Source of the DNA: a bacterium
GTDB lineage: Bacteria > Vulcanimicrobiota > Xenobia > RGZZ01
DNA: 8,421 nucleotides
Reading direction: 5' to 3'
Assembly (NCBI GenBank): GCA_021782195.1
Contig: JAJXVI010000074.1
Coordinates: forward strand, 1 to 8,421
Shown here one piece after another: positions 1-5,988 of this stretch. The notes below the pieces were generated by a model. It was given only the letters and a program-made list of their open reading frames with translations. It was not told the origin of the DNA and ran no database searches. A program made the translations under genes and the position numbers. The number at the start of each line of letters is the position of its first letter. Position 1 is the first letter of the stretch.

Positions 1-974
1 GCTCCCGTCTCGGTGAACTCGTCGTCGAGCACACCTGGAAGCAGTTCCTCGGCCATATCGCGCCACCGCAGGCAGGAGCGAAACTCCGGGTAGGAACAGG
101 CCACAAGGTGCAGGGCAGCGGCTGCCACGAGTCGATAGCCGGGACGCGTGTCGTTTTGCGCGTGGTGAAGGTAGTCTGCCAGGTACGCGCCGTGCATCAG
201 GGCGGTCTTGACGCATCGTATGGCCAGATCACCCGTGACCGGGGGGGCGTGCAGGATGATCTGGAACGCGAGAACCCACGAGACTGCGCGTCTGGCCACC
301 GTGAGCTCGTCCATCCAGTTTACGCCCATGTTGGGCGGATTCTTCTCGATCCAGTCGAGTGTATGCGCGCTGAAGGCAGTGGCATACTTATCCTCGTTGG
401 TGAGCCACCACGCCCGCGCCAGTTGCACCAGGGAGTGCAGGGCATTGAGATCCCAGGTGCCCCGTATCGGTGCCATCTTGAGCCCAACGTGAAGCCGCTC
501 ATGCTGGATCTTCTCGCGCATTCCCCGAATATGCTCGAAGAACCAGGTCTTCCCGTTGAGGTCAGAGTACCAGTCGAAGTAGGCTCCCAGGTTCACGGCG
601 CCGCGGTAGGGTGAATAGAACGTGCGATTGATGAGATGTTGCGCCCATGCAACCGTGGCCTGGGTTGCCGCAGCGTCGGTGACCAGGTGCGTGACCAGTT
701 CCTCGCGCAACGAATAGGAAAATGGAAATTTCGGCAGCACGCGCTGCCGAAGATAGTTCAGGAACTCGTTGCCCACCACGTCGCTGTTGCCCTGACGCAC
801 GGCCTTCTGGAGGGCCGTGAGCGTCATGTCGCCCTGTACGAGGTTGCCCAGCATCTCCCGGTCGGTGATGCTGCCGGGTTCGTCGTGCTGGTGCACGTGA
901 CGGAAGAGAGCTTCCAGATCGTGGCGATCGGCGCTGAAGAGATCGCGACAGCGCTCCAGAATCTCTCCGAACAT
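1..974 (-). CDS. Heparinase II/III-like protein (partial, C-terminus beyond left edge)
   Basis: The reading frame runs from an ATG at 974 without a stop to the left edge, giving the first 324 residues. Residues about 115-245 match the helical N-terminal domain of heparinase II/III-like polysaccharide lyases: NRTFYSP (116-122), a DWYSD segment (134-138), GTWDLNALHSLVQLARAWWL (172-191), DWIEKNPP (207-214), GVNWMDEL (217-224) and RRAVSW (228-233). PEFRSCLRW (296-304) resembles the family's later segment. The family breaks uronic-acid polysaccharides by beta-elimination, and relatives occur in exopolysaccharide clusters. The ATG overlaps the aminotransferase stop by one base (TGATG), implying translational coupling. 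The stretch HAQNDTRPGYRL (271-282) lies where relatives usually have an Asn/His-rich active-site segment, so lyase activity is uncertain. The C-terminal beta domain is outside the window. Family assignment comes from recognised motifs, not a search. Confidence 0.8.
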   Translation of the reverse strand, partial: MFGEILERCRDLFSADRHDLEALFRHVHQHDEPGSITDREMLGNLVQGDMTLTALQKAVRQGNSDVVGNEFLNYLRQRVLPKFPFSYSLREELVTHLVTDAAATQATVAWAQHLINRTFYSPYRGAVNLGAYFDWYSDLNGKTWFFEHIRGMREKIQHERLHVGLKMAPIRGTWDLNALHSLVQLARAWWLTNEDKYATAFSAHTLDWIEKNPPNMGVNWMDELTVARRAVSWVLAFQIILHAPPVTGDLAIRCVKTALMHGAYLADYLHHAQNDTRPGYRLVAAAALHLVACSYPEFRSCLRWRDMAEELLPGVLDDEFTETG

Positions 975-2200
975 CAGCCGGCCTGCAACGCTTCTTCCTC
1001 GAGTCCCACGAGTTCCTCGGTCGATCCGATAGCCCCCTCGCTTGCAAGCGCGACACCGGTTGCGGGAGGTGAGGCCGGGACCAGTTCACGGAATCGTTCG
1101 GCGCACAGCGTCGCAATGCGGTCAACCTGAGTGTCAGTGAGTTCCGGAAACATCGGAAGAGAGAGCACCTCTTCTTGCGCCAGTTCCGCCACGGGGAAGG
1201 CGCCGCGGCCGTAACCGAGCGTTTCATACACGGGCTGGAGGTGAAGGCTGATCGGGTAGTACACCACGCTCGTGATCCCGTTTGCGGCCAGATGGTCTCG
1301 AATCGCGTCGCGGCACTGTGGAAGGCGTACGGTGTACTGGTGATAGACGTGCCGGGACGGCCCGTATGGGGCGTCGGTGGGCGTGATCACTCCTGCCTTT
1401 TCGAGGGCATGGCTGTAGCGAGCCGCGATCTGGCGTCGGCGTTCATTCCAGGTCTCGAGGTGGCGCAGTTTGACGCGCAACACCGCTGCCTGCAGGCTGT
1501 CAAGACGGCTGTTGGTGCCCAGCATTTCGTGGGTATAGCGAACGCGGCTCCCATGGTCGCCGATCCAGCGCACCCTGTCTGCCATCGCGGCGTGGGGCGT
1601 GGTCACAGCTCCCCCATCGCCAAACGCGCCGAGGGTCTTGCTGGGGAAGAACGAGAAGCAGCCGAAGTCGCCAAACGAGCCGATGCGGCGACCATCGTAC
1701 GTGGCTCCCGTTGCCTGTGCGCAGTCTTCAATGAGAGACAGTTCATGGCTGTCGGTGATGCGTTTGATGGCGAGAATGTCGGCCGGCTGACCGTACAGGT
1801 GCACGGCAATGACCGCTCGTGTACGTGGTGTGATGAGCGCTTCAAGCTTTGCAACGTCGATCGTGAACGTGACGGGATCGATGTCGACGAAGACCGGCGT
1901 TGCGCCAACCAGGGAGATGCATTCAGCGGAGGCGATGAAGCTGAATGTGGTGGTGATCACCTCATCACCGGGGCCGATGTCGAGGGCGCGCAGCGCGAGC
2001 ACAAGCGCATCGGTTCCGTTGCCGACTCCGATTGCGTGGTTGACGCCGATGTAGCGTGCGAATTCTGTTTCGAACTTGCTGACTTCCGGACCGCGAATAA
2101 AGGCGGCATCGGCCAGGACGCATTGAAACGCCTCGAGGACCTCGGCCTGCAGGTTTCGGGTCTGTTCTTTCAAATCGAGAATGGGAATCTTTTCAGTCAC
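974..2200 (-). CDS. DegT/DnrJ/EryC1/StrS (WbpE-like) PLP-dependent sugar aminotransferase
   Basis: This 408-residue protein is a fold-type I PLP enzyme that transfers an amino group, usually from glutamate, to a keto-sugar nucleotide, making amino sugars for O-antigen, capsule or similar glycans in the cytoplasm. Family hallmarks are visible in order: IPILDL at the N-terminus, FIRGPEV (34-40), GVGNGTDAL (58-66), GPGDEVITT (77-85), IEDCAQATGA (157-166), and SFFPSKTLGAFGDGGAV (183-199) with K188 as the Schiff-base lysine and D159 as the pyridine-binding Asp. NSRLDSLQAA (230-239) and VYYPISLHLQP (313-323) follow. The SFFPSK form resembles WbpE, which aminates UDP-3-keto-GlcNAcA, but the substrate cannot be fixed from sequence. 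The core ends near 373; the last 35 residues are a loose Ala/Glu-rich extension. The GTG start follows an excellent Shine-Dalgarno 12 nt after accB, and the stop overlaps the heparinase-like start. Confidence 0.92.
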   Translation of the reverse strand: MTEKIPILDLKEQTRNLQAEVLEAFQCVLADAAFIRGPEVSKFETEFARYIGVNHAIGVGNGTDALVLALRALDIGPGDEVITTTFSFIASAECISLVGATPVFVDIDPVTFTIDVAKLEALITPRTRAVIAVHLYGQPADILAIKRITDSHELSLIEDCAQATGATYDGRRIGSFGDFGCFSFFPSKTLGAFGDGGAVTTPHAAMADRVRWIGDHGSRVRYTHEMLGTNSRLDSLQAAVLRVKLRHLETWNERRRQIAARYSHALEKAGVITPTDAPYGPSRHVYHQYTVRLPQCRDAIRDHLAANGITSVVYYPISLHLQPVYETLGYGRGAFPVAELAQEEVLSLPMFPELTDTQVDRIATLCAERFRELVPASPPATGVALASEGAIGSTEELVGLEEEALQAG

Positions 2201-2205
2201 ACGGG

Positions 2206-2212
2206 TCTCCTC
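2206..2212 (-). promoter_or_regulatory. Shine-Dalgarno of the aminotransferase gene
   Basis: The minus strand reads GAGAGGAGACCCGTGTGACT. The GAGGAG core lies 6 nt before the GTG at 2200, which fixes this non-ATG start. The last bases of the accB TGA (2215-2213) directly precede it, so ribosomes ending accB would finish on this site; translational coupling is likely. Confidence 0.75.
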
Positions 2213-2698
2213 TCACAGGGTCTCGAGCAGGATGATTTCCTGGCCAGCTTCGACCACCTGTGCGTTCTCCACGAGAATCTTGTAGACGCGGGCGTGTGTT
2301 TCGGCCGCGATCTCGTTCATCAATTTCATGGCTTCAATAATGCAGAGGGTCTGTCCGACGCGCACCGTGTCACCTTCCGTGATGAAAGGCGGTGCGCCAG
2401 GTCGGATGGCACGATAGAAGACGCCGGCCAGCGGAGAGCGCACTGCCGTTACGTTTGGCGGCAGAGGCGGAGGAGCGGGGGGCGCGGTTGACGTCGCCGG
2501 TGCCGTACCATCAGCGCCGGACGTCACGAACTCCGGGGATTGCAGTACGCGAGCCCCCGCCACGACGCGACTCAATCCCAGGCTGAACGACTTGTACGAG
2601 ACCTCGAGGCGTGCAAGGTTGTGTGTTTCTGCCAGGTCACAGAACGACCGTACCACGTTGAGATCGATGGGGGTGGAGGCCGGCGTGTTGTCTTCCAT
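2213..2698 (-). CDS. accB: Biotin carboxyl carrier protein of acetyl-CoA carboxylase
   Basis: BCCP carries carboxybiotin between biotin carboxylase (AccC) and carboxyltransferase (AccA/AccD) in the first step of fatty-acid synthesis. The 161-residue product has the usual three parts: a short N-terminal segment with IDLNVVRSFCDLAETHNLAR; an Ala/Pro-rich mobile linker (about 65-85, PPAPPPLPP); and a C-terminal biotinyl domain with RSPLAGVFY, GDTVRVGQTLCIIEAMKLMN and AGQEIILLETL. The biotinylated lysine is in EAMKLMNEI (K125 from this start). The length is typical. I chose the ATG at 2698, which has a weak purine stretch (GAAGAAAG) about 5 nt upstream. An in-frame GTG at 2713 would add five residues, but its nearest Shine-Dalgarno-like sequence (AGGAAGAG) is about 12 nt away. 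accC, the usual partner, does not follow; the aminotransferase does, 12 nt downstream. Confidence 0.93.
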   Translation of the reverse strand: MEDNTPASTPIDLNVVRSFCDLAETHNLARLEVSYKSFSLGLSRVVAGARVLQSPEFVTSGADGTAPATSTAPPAPPPLPPNVTAVRSPLAGVFYRAIRPGAPPFITEGDTVRVGQTLCIIEAMKLMNEIAAETHARVYKILVENAQVVEAGQEIILLETL

Positions 2699-2761
2699 TC
2701 GCGCTTTCTTCACGTTTACGGTGCGCTCTTCCTACTTCATTCTCGTGAATGCCAGCCACGG

Positions 2762-2793
2762 CTCTCCGCGCCGTGTTGCCGTGGCGCGGAGGG
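2762..2793 (-). promoter_or_regulatory. Hairpin in the accB leader region
   Basis: Arms 2762-2772 and 2783-2793 pair over 11 positions with one mismatch or wobble (2763/2792) and a 10-nt loop; the inner eight pairs (tccgcgcc/ggcgcgga) are perfect. It lies about 64 nt upstream of the accB ATG, so it would be in the leader if transcription begins upstream. On the plus strand it is followed by TTTT (2798-2801), giving it a terminator look for rightward transcripts, but no rightward gene exists here. Function unknown. Confidence 0.4.
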
Positions 2794-2827
2794 TGCGTTT
2801 TCGTGGCGTTCTTCCCCGAGTCCGGCC

Positions 2828-2852
2828 GTTCAACCGGGTGAACGTGTTGAAC
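2828..2852 (-). repeat. GTTCAAC / GTTGAAC inverted repeat upstream of accB
   Basis: The plus strand has GTTCAAC at 2828-2834 and its exact reverse complement GTTGAAC at 2846-2852. A third half-site-like GGTGAAC (2837-2843) lies between, so TGAACG occurs twice 9 bp apart (2839-2844, 2848-2853). Spaced half-sites about 130-150 bp before accB could be an operator for a transcription factor. No matching promoter hexamers were found, so this is a candidate only. Confidence 0.35.
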
Positions 2853-2862
2853 GCGCCCCGCA

Positions 2863-2876
2863 ACGTGATACGTGAT
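2863..2876. repeat. Tandem 7-bp direct repeat (ACGTGAT x2)
   Basis: ACGTGAT occurs twice without spacing (2863-2869, 2870-2876), followed by AC. It lies in the hisS-accB spacer just upstream, in transcription order, of the GTTCAAC repeats. It may be part of a regulatory region or may be chance; no known binding motif is recognised. Confidence 0.35.
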
Positions 2877-2903
2877 ACACGCAGCGAGACGACGCTCTTC
2901 CTG

Positions 2904-2920
2904 GATCAACCGTGTTGATC
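2904..2920. repeat. Perfect 7-bp inverted repeat in hisS-accB spacer
   Basis: GATCAAC (2904-2910) and GTTGATC (2914-2920) are perfect inverted arms around a 3-nt loop. It is 28 nt beyond the larger hairpin that follows hisS on the minus strand. There is no T-run on the minus side. It could be a second mRNA 3'-end structure or a protein-binding palindrome. Confidence 0.4.
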
Positions 2921-2948
2921 GGCGCAATCTTTTCGGCCGCGCCGCTCG

Positions 2949-2982
2949 CCCCCTGCCTGCTGATGTGCGGACAGGCAGGGGG
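2949..2982 (-). terminator. Strong hairpin 8 nt after hisS stop, probable 3' end
   Basis: CCCCCTGCCTG (2949-2959) pairs perfectly over 11 bp with CAGGCAGGGGG (2972-2982) around a 12-nt loop. On the minus strand it begins 8 nt after the hisS TGA, the usual place for a terminator or mRNA-stabilising stem. The sequence after the stem is GC-rich with no U-tract, so this is not a classical intrinsic terminator; a U-less terminator, a pause site or protection of the 3' end are possible. Confidence 0.5.
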
Positions 2983-2990
2983 AGTCGGCT

Positions 2991-4991
2991 TCAAGCTTTG
3001 CGTTGCCGTCGTCGGCTGTGCCTGCGGCCCCCGCGTCGCCCGCTTCGCCGGCGCCGCTCGGCTTCACCACCCTCGTTCTCACCTGCAGCGTCTGCGGCGA
3101 CGATCTCGGCGTCGGGATCGTGTTCTTCGTCAGAAGCTTCGTCAGTCGCGCCGAAAGGCTTCACAACCGCACCTGGCTCAGCAGGTTCGTCGACAAGCCA
3201 GTTTGTTGCGATATCGCCGCTCGAGAGAGCCGGTGGAAGATTCCGAGTGGGAATGGCCTGGGCCAGGGGAAACGGCTCGGCCGGCCAGCGGATGTTGTCG
3301 TGAGGCGGGGTGCCGAGCCGGGTTGCGAGGCCGGCTTGAGCGCCAGACCACGCGCGTCGGGCTGCACCAGCGTCGCCTGTGTGGGTCAGGGCTGTCTCTG
3401 CGAGCGGATAGTGACGCTGTGTGCGTTGCGAAGCGGATGCTCGCGCGGCATCGCGATAGGTTGCGGCCCACTCGTCGAAGCGGGTGCCGGCATCATCATC
3501 ACGCCGTCGTCGGCCTTCGGCGTCTTCCTCGCGACGGCGCCATTCGTCGCGACGGCGAGTCGGCGGACGCTCCTCGATGCGATTTGCCGGTTCCACCGAT
3601 CGCGCGCGCTCCTCGCGCGGAGGCTCCTCTGCATGGCGGCGCACCTCGCGTTCCGGTGGCGGCGCGACGGGTTCTTCCCGACGTCGACTTCGTCCTTCTT
3701 CGCGGGGAGCGCGCGCGCGATCGCGCATGTCGCGTCGCAACTTGCCGTCGAGCAGCTCGAGCAGACGCGTGACGGAGGAACTTTCCTGGGTGGACCGCAG
3801 GTGGTCGGTGACGGTCACCTGGCTGATGCGTGCCTCTTCATCGCCGAGCAACACCGTGTAGGAGGGGTGGGCACGCTCGGCCGACTTCAGTTGATTCTTC
3901 AGGCCACGCCCCATGTAGTCTCGTTCCGCGCGGTATCCGCGTACGCGGAGTCCGTGCATCAGGCGGGTCATGACCCGCTCAGCCTCCTCTCCCGCTCCGA
4001 CGAGGTACACGTCGATCGGAGGGTCGGCAGGGGGCTGCAGGCCTTCTTTTTCCATTGCAGCCATCGTACGTTCGAGGCCGATGGCGAGTCCTACGGCGGG
4101 GGCTCCGGTGCTCCCTATCTGACCGATGACCTCGTCATACCGACCTCCCCAGCAGAGCGGTTCGCATGGGCCGAGGTGTGGTGAGAGGATCTGCCAGACG
4201 TTTCGCGTGTAGTAGCCCAGGTTGTGAACCAGTCGCGGGTTTCCGTTCAGGGCGTGCCCCATCCCAGCGAGGTGCTCCTTGAACGTGAAGAAATGTGCTC
4301 GGCACTCGGCACACAGTGACTGAAACACGGTCGGGGCCGTGTTGGTGATGGCTGTGCACGCTTCCTTGCGGCAGTCGAGGACGCGCAGTGGATAGCGCTC
4401 CTTGCGACGTTCGCAATCGGGGCACAGCACGTCTTCCTTGCCCACGAAGAAGTCGCGCAGAATTTGCGTGAACGTGGGCCGACATTTCTTGCATCCGAGG
4501 GTGTTCACTTCAATGCGCAGATTGCGCAGGCCCAGCGCCTGGAAATAGGCGACCGCCAGGTCGATCATTTCCGCGTCGAGGGCAGGGGAGCCCGAACCGA
4601 GCGCTTCGAGTCCGAACTGGTGGGCTTCGCACGGGCGCCCTGATTGAGAGCGCTCGTAGCGCCACACTTCTCCGATGTAGTAGGCTTTAAGCTGTGACTG
4701 GCTACCCAGATTGTGTTCAAGGTACGCGCGCACGATCGGCAGCGTGAGCTCCGGGCGCAGGGTCAATGACCGCCCGGAGCGGTCACGAAACGTATACAGT
4801 TCACGATCGACGACGTCACTTTCTTCGCCGAGTCGCTCGGTAAAGAGTTCAGTGACCTCGAAGGCCGGGGTGCGCAGTTCCCTGTAACCGAAGTGCTGCG
4901 CTACGCGATGCGCCACTTCCTCGATGTGGCGCCACCGTGGCGTTTCTGACGGCAGAATGTCCACGGTTCCCCGACAGGCAGTGATTGCCAT
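2991..4991 (-). CDS. hisS: Histidyl-tRNA synthetase with long charged C-terminal tail
   Basis: HisRS charges tRNA-His with histidine using ATP in the cytoplasm. Visible parts in order: motif 1 region RGTVDILPSETPRW (7-20); TLRPELT (77-83); motif 2 GEVWRYERSQSGRPCEAHQFG (107-127) with R111, R119 and Q125; a cysteine-rich insertion with C167/C170, C190/C193, C207/C212 and C227/C230, typical of one bacterial HisRS group; GGRYD (282-286); motif 3 GLAIGLERT (301-309); and an anticodon-binding domain (about 325-415) ending in SYTVLLGDEE and ISQVTVTD. That core is normal length. Two things are odd. The HisA motif, normally RGLDYYT, is HNLGYYT (256-262), losing the catalytic arginine. And residues 420-666 add a tail of Arg/Glu/Asp-rich low-complexity sequence ending in a basic patch (646-665). 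ATP-PRT subunit HisZ is less likely because the anticodon-binding domain is present. The ATG is 7 nt after AGGAG. Confidence 0.93.
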   Translation of the reverse strand: MAITACRGTVDILPSETPRWRHIEEVAHRVAQHFGYRELRTPAFEVTELFTERLGEESDVVDRELYTFRDRSGRSLTLRPELTLPIVRAYLEHNLGSQSQLKAYYIGEVWRYERSQSGRPCEAHQFGLEALGSGSPALDAEMIDLAVAYFQALGLRNLRIEVNTLGCKKCRPTFTQILRDFFVGKEDVLCPDCERRKERYPLRVLDCRKEACTAITNTAPTVFQSLCAECRAHFFTFKEHLAGMGHALNGNPRLVHNLGYYTRNVWQILSPHLGPCEPLCWGGRYDEVIGQIGSTGAPAVGLAIGLERTMAAMEKEGLQPPADPPIDVYLVGAGEEAERVMTRLMHGLRVRGYRAERDYMGRGLKNQLKSAERAHPSYTVLLGDEEARISQVTVTDHLRSTQESSSVTRLLELLDGKLRRDMRDRARAPREEGRSRRREEPVAPPPEREVRRHAEEPPREERARSVEPANRIEERPPTRRRDEWRRREEDAEGRRRRDDDAGTRFDEWAATYRDAARASASQRTQRHYPLAETALTHTGDAGAARRAWSGAQAGLATRLGTPPHDNIRWPAEPFPLAQAIPTRNLPPALSSGDIATNWLVDEPAEPGAVVKPFGATDEASDEEHDPDAEIVAADAAGENEGGEAERRRRSGRRGGRRHSRRRQRKA

Positions 4992-5010
4992 CTGAGTTCT
5001 CCTAACTCAG
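4992..5010 (-). promoter_or_regulatory. hisS ribosome binding site displayed in a perfect hairpin
   Basis: The minus strand reads CTGAGTT-AGGAG-AACTCAG immediately followed by the hisS ATG. The 7-bp arms (5010-5004 and 4998-4992) are perfectly complementary and the 5-nt loop is exactly the Shine-Dalgarno AGGAG, 7 nt from the start codon. Such a stem could present or restrain the site, act as a temperature- or ligand-sensitive switch, or be a DNA palindrome bound by a regulator. The structure is seen directly; its effect is inference. Confidence 0.6.
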
Positions 5011-5403
5011 GCATCACGCACATCTCCTGATTCCTGGCCTGGCCGCATGGCCCGGCTATGCCGTTCTGAGGTGGCTCGACCCTGCTTCGCATGTTTGCTT
5101 GACGATGCGCGGCATGGCGTTCAACTTCCCGGGCTGTTCGACCGGGCGTTGCGACCACGCTGCGCACGCAGACCACGCCGCGCAGACCGGGTACGCCTGT
5201 TCGCTGGAACCGCGGACCCGGGGTGTCCCACGGACGGGACAGTTTCGTGCAGAGCAGCCGGCGTGCGAGGACGCCATTCCAGGGTGCAGCCCTCATTGCA
5301 TCAGCCAGGCCAAACGAGAGCGCCCCCCTGGCCGGAATCTGCTTGTGGGCTGGCAGTCTGCACGAGGATCCTGCCCTGGCCGGCTTGGCGATGCGTCGCA
5401 GGG

Positions 5404-5476
5404 GCCCCGCCCCCGCCAGTGAAGCCGGAAGCGTAGACACCTTCTGGTGTCTACGCTCTTGCCACTGGTGCGGGGC
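5404..5476 (-). ncRNA. Candidate structured RNA: 73-nt nested hairpin
   Basis: Three stems nest on one axis. The outer arms are GCCCCGC (5404-5410) with GCGGGGC (5470-5476), 7 bp. The middle arms are CCAGTG (5416-5421) with CACTGG (5463-5468), 6 bp. The inner arms are GCGTAGACACC (5431-5441) with GGTGTCTACGC (5446-5456), 11 perfect bp with a 4-nt loop (AGAA on the minus strand). Internal loops are asymmetric (5411-5415 against 5469; 5422-5430 against 5457-5462). With 24 paired positions it is unlikely to be chance. Strand is assumed from neighbouring genes. It could be a small RNA, a processing or termination element between glgP and hisS, or a palindromic repeat; no known family is recognised. 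Confidence 0.4.
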
Positions 5477-5562
5477 TTGACCCGGTGCAGCACGTCGAAC
5501 GGCGCAGACGCGAGGAGGCGCGAGATCGGCGCCGCATCGCACGACACAGCAGGCGGGGAGTG

Positions 5563-5588
5563 CCACACGGGCCTGTGGACCCGTGTGG
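5563..5588. repeat. Perfect 9-bp inverted repeat
   Basis: CCACACGGG (5563-5571) and CCCGTGTGG (5580-5588) are exact reverse complements around an 8-nt loop. The element is about 90 bp from the 73-nt nested hairpin, nearer to glgP. Neither side has a T-run adjacent to the stem, so it is not a standard terminator; role unknown. Confidence 0.5.
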
Positions 5589-5988
5589 GGCATTGCGAAG
5601 AGTTTTGTGGAACAGGAAGAAGGTGCGAAAATACCCGGAGCCCCCGAATGGGACGAAGGCTCGTTGCTGATTTTGAACCAGGCCCTGTAGAAGTTGTAAC
5701 GTCCGCCCAGCCCCTCGCGGGTTTCGGGGCGGCTCCGTCGCGTCGCGCAACCAGCATCGACGCGCGGATGAGTCGACGGAACGAAGGAGGAGCACGACAA
5801 GGCAACGCGGTGTTCCAAGCGGCTCCACTCCCTTCACATTCGGGCTGCTGCTTCGCGGGACAGGCGCGCACGCTAATGAGAGCCCTGGGTCGACAGGATT
5901 CTATTCTTCTACCCGTCCTCTGGTTCCTGCCTGGCTCGTTCTCGGCAGCAGACGCACGTCAGTTGCCCAGACCGAGCTACGCAGGGTA

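Larger units (their letters stand above)
5011..5988. other. Gene-free region of about 1 kb between glgP and hisS
   Basis: No open frame here has a recognisable product. The longest, 4901-5818 on the minus strand, is rich in Cys, Arg and Pro and runs out of phase into hisS. The plus-strand frame at 5447-6070 runs antisense into glgP. I found no tRNA, tmRNA, RNase P or SRP RNA hallmarks. What it does hold is inverted repeats: the nested hairpin 5404-5476, the 9-bp stem 5563-5588, a 6-bp stem TGTCCC/GGGACA (5224-5241), and a GCCCC/GGGGC stem (5710-5714 with 5726-5730). It must also contain the glgP 3' end and probably the hisS promoter, but no convincing -35/-10 pair was seen. It may host an unannotated RNA, or be decayed sequence. 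Confidence 0.6.

Noticed and set aside
241..247. Run of seven G inside the heparinase-like gene as a possible frameshift or phase-variation tract
   Set aside because: The reading frame is open and family-like on both sides (LHAPPVTGDL), so there is no sign of slippage.
562..1227. 221-codon minus-strand frame overlapping the aminotransferase/heparinase junction
   Set aside because: Out of phase with two well-supported genes and composed of Arg/Ser/Pro-rich sequence with no motif.
1175..2491. 438-codon plus-strand open frame
   Set aside because: It is antisense to the aminotransferase and accB, has no recognisable domain, and reflects codon bias of the GC-rich minus-strand genes.
3003..4184. 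393-codon plus-strand open frame opposite hisS
   Set aside because: Shadow of hisS; low-complexity Arg/Ser/Ala composition and no family motifs.
5150..5190. Repeated ACCACGC and CGCAGACC words suggesting a tandem array
   Set aside because: Units are irregular in spacing (about 13-18 bp) and imperfect; too weak to call a repeat array.
5205..5215. T-box-like TGGAACCGCGG on the plus strand
   Set aside because: It resembles the UGGNACCGCG antiterminator core, but lies on the wrong strand for hisS, no rightward gene follows, and no specifier stem was seen.
5784..5790. Strong Shine-Dalgarno AAGGAGG on the plus strand
   Set aside because: No ATG, GTG or TTG at proper spacing begins a credible frame after it.
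4901..5818. 305-codon minus-strand frame across the gene-free region
   Set aside because: No recognisable domain, high Cys/Arg/Pro content, no good start context at its 5' end, and it runs out of phase into hisS. Only its last 37 codons are kept as a leader-frame possibility.
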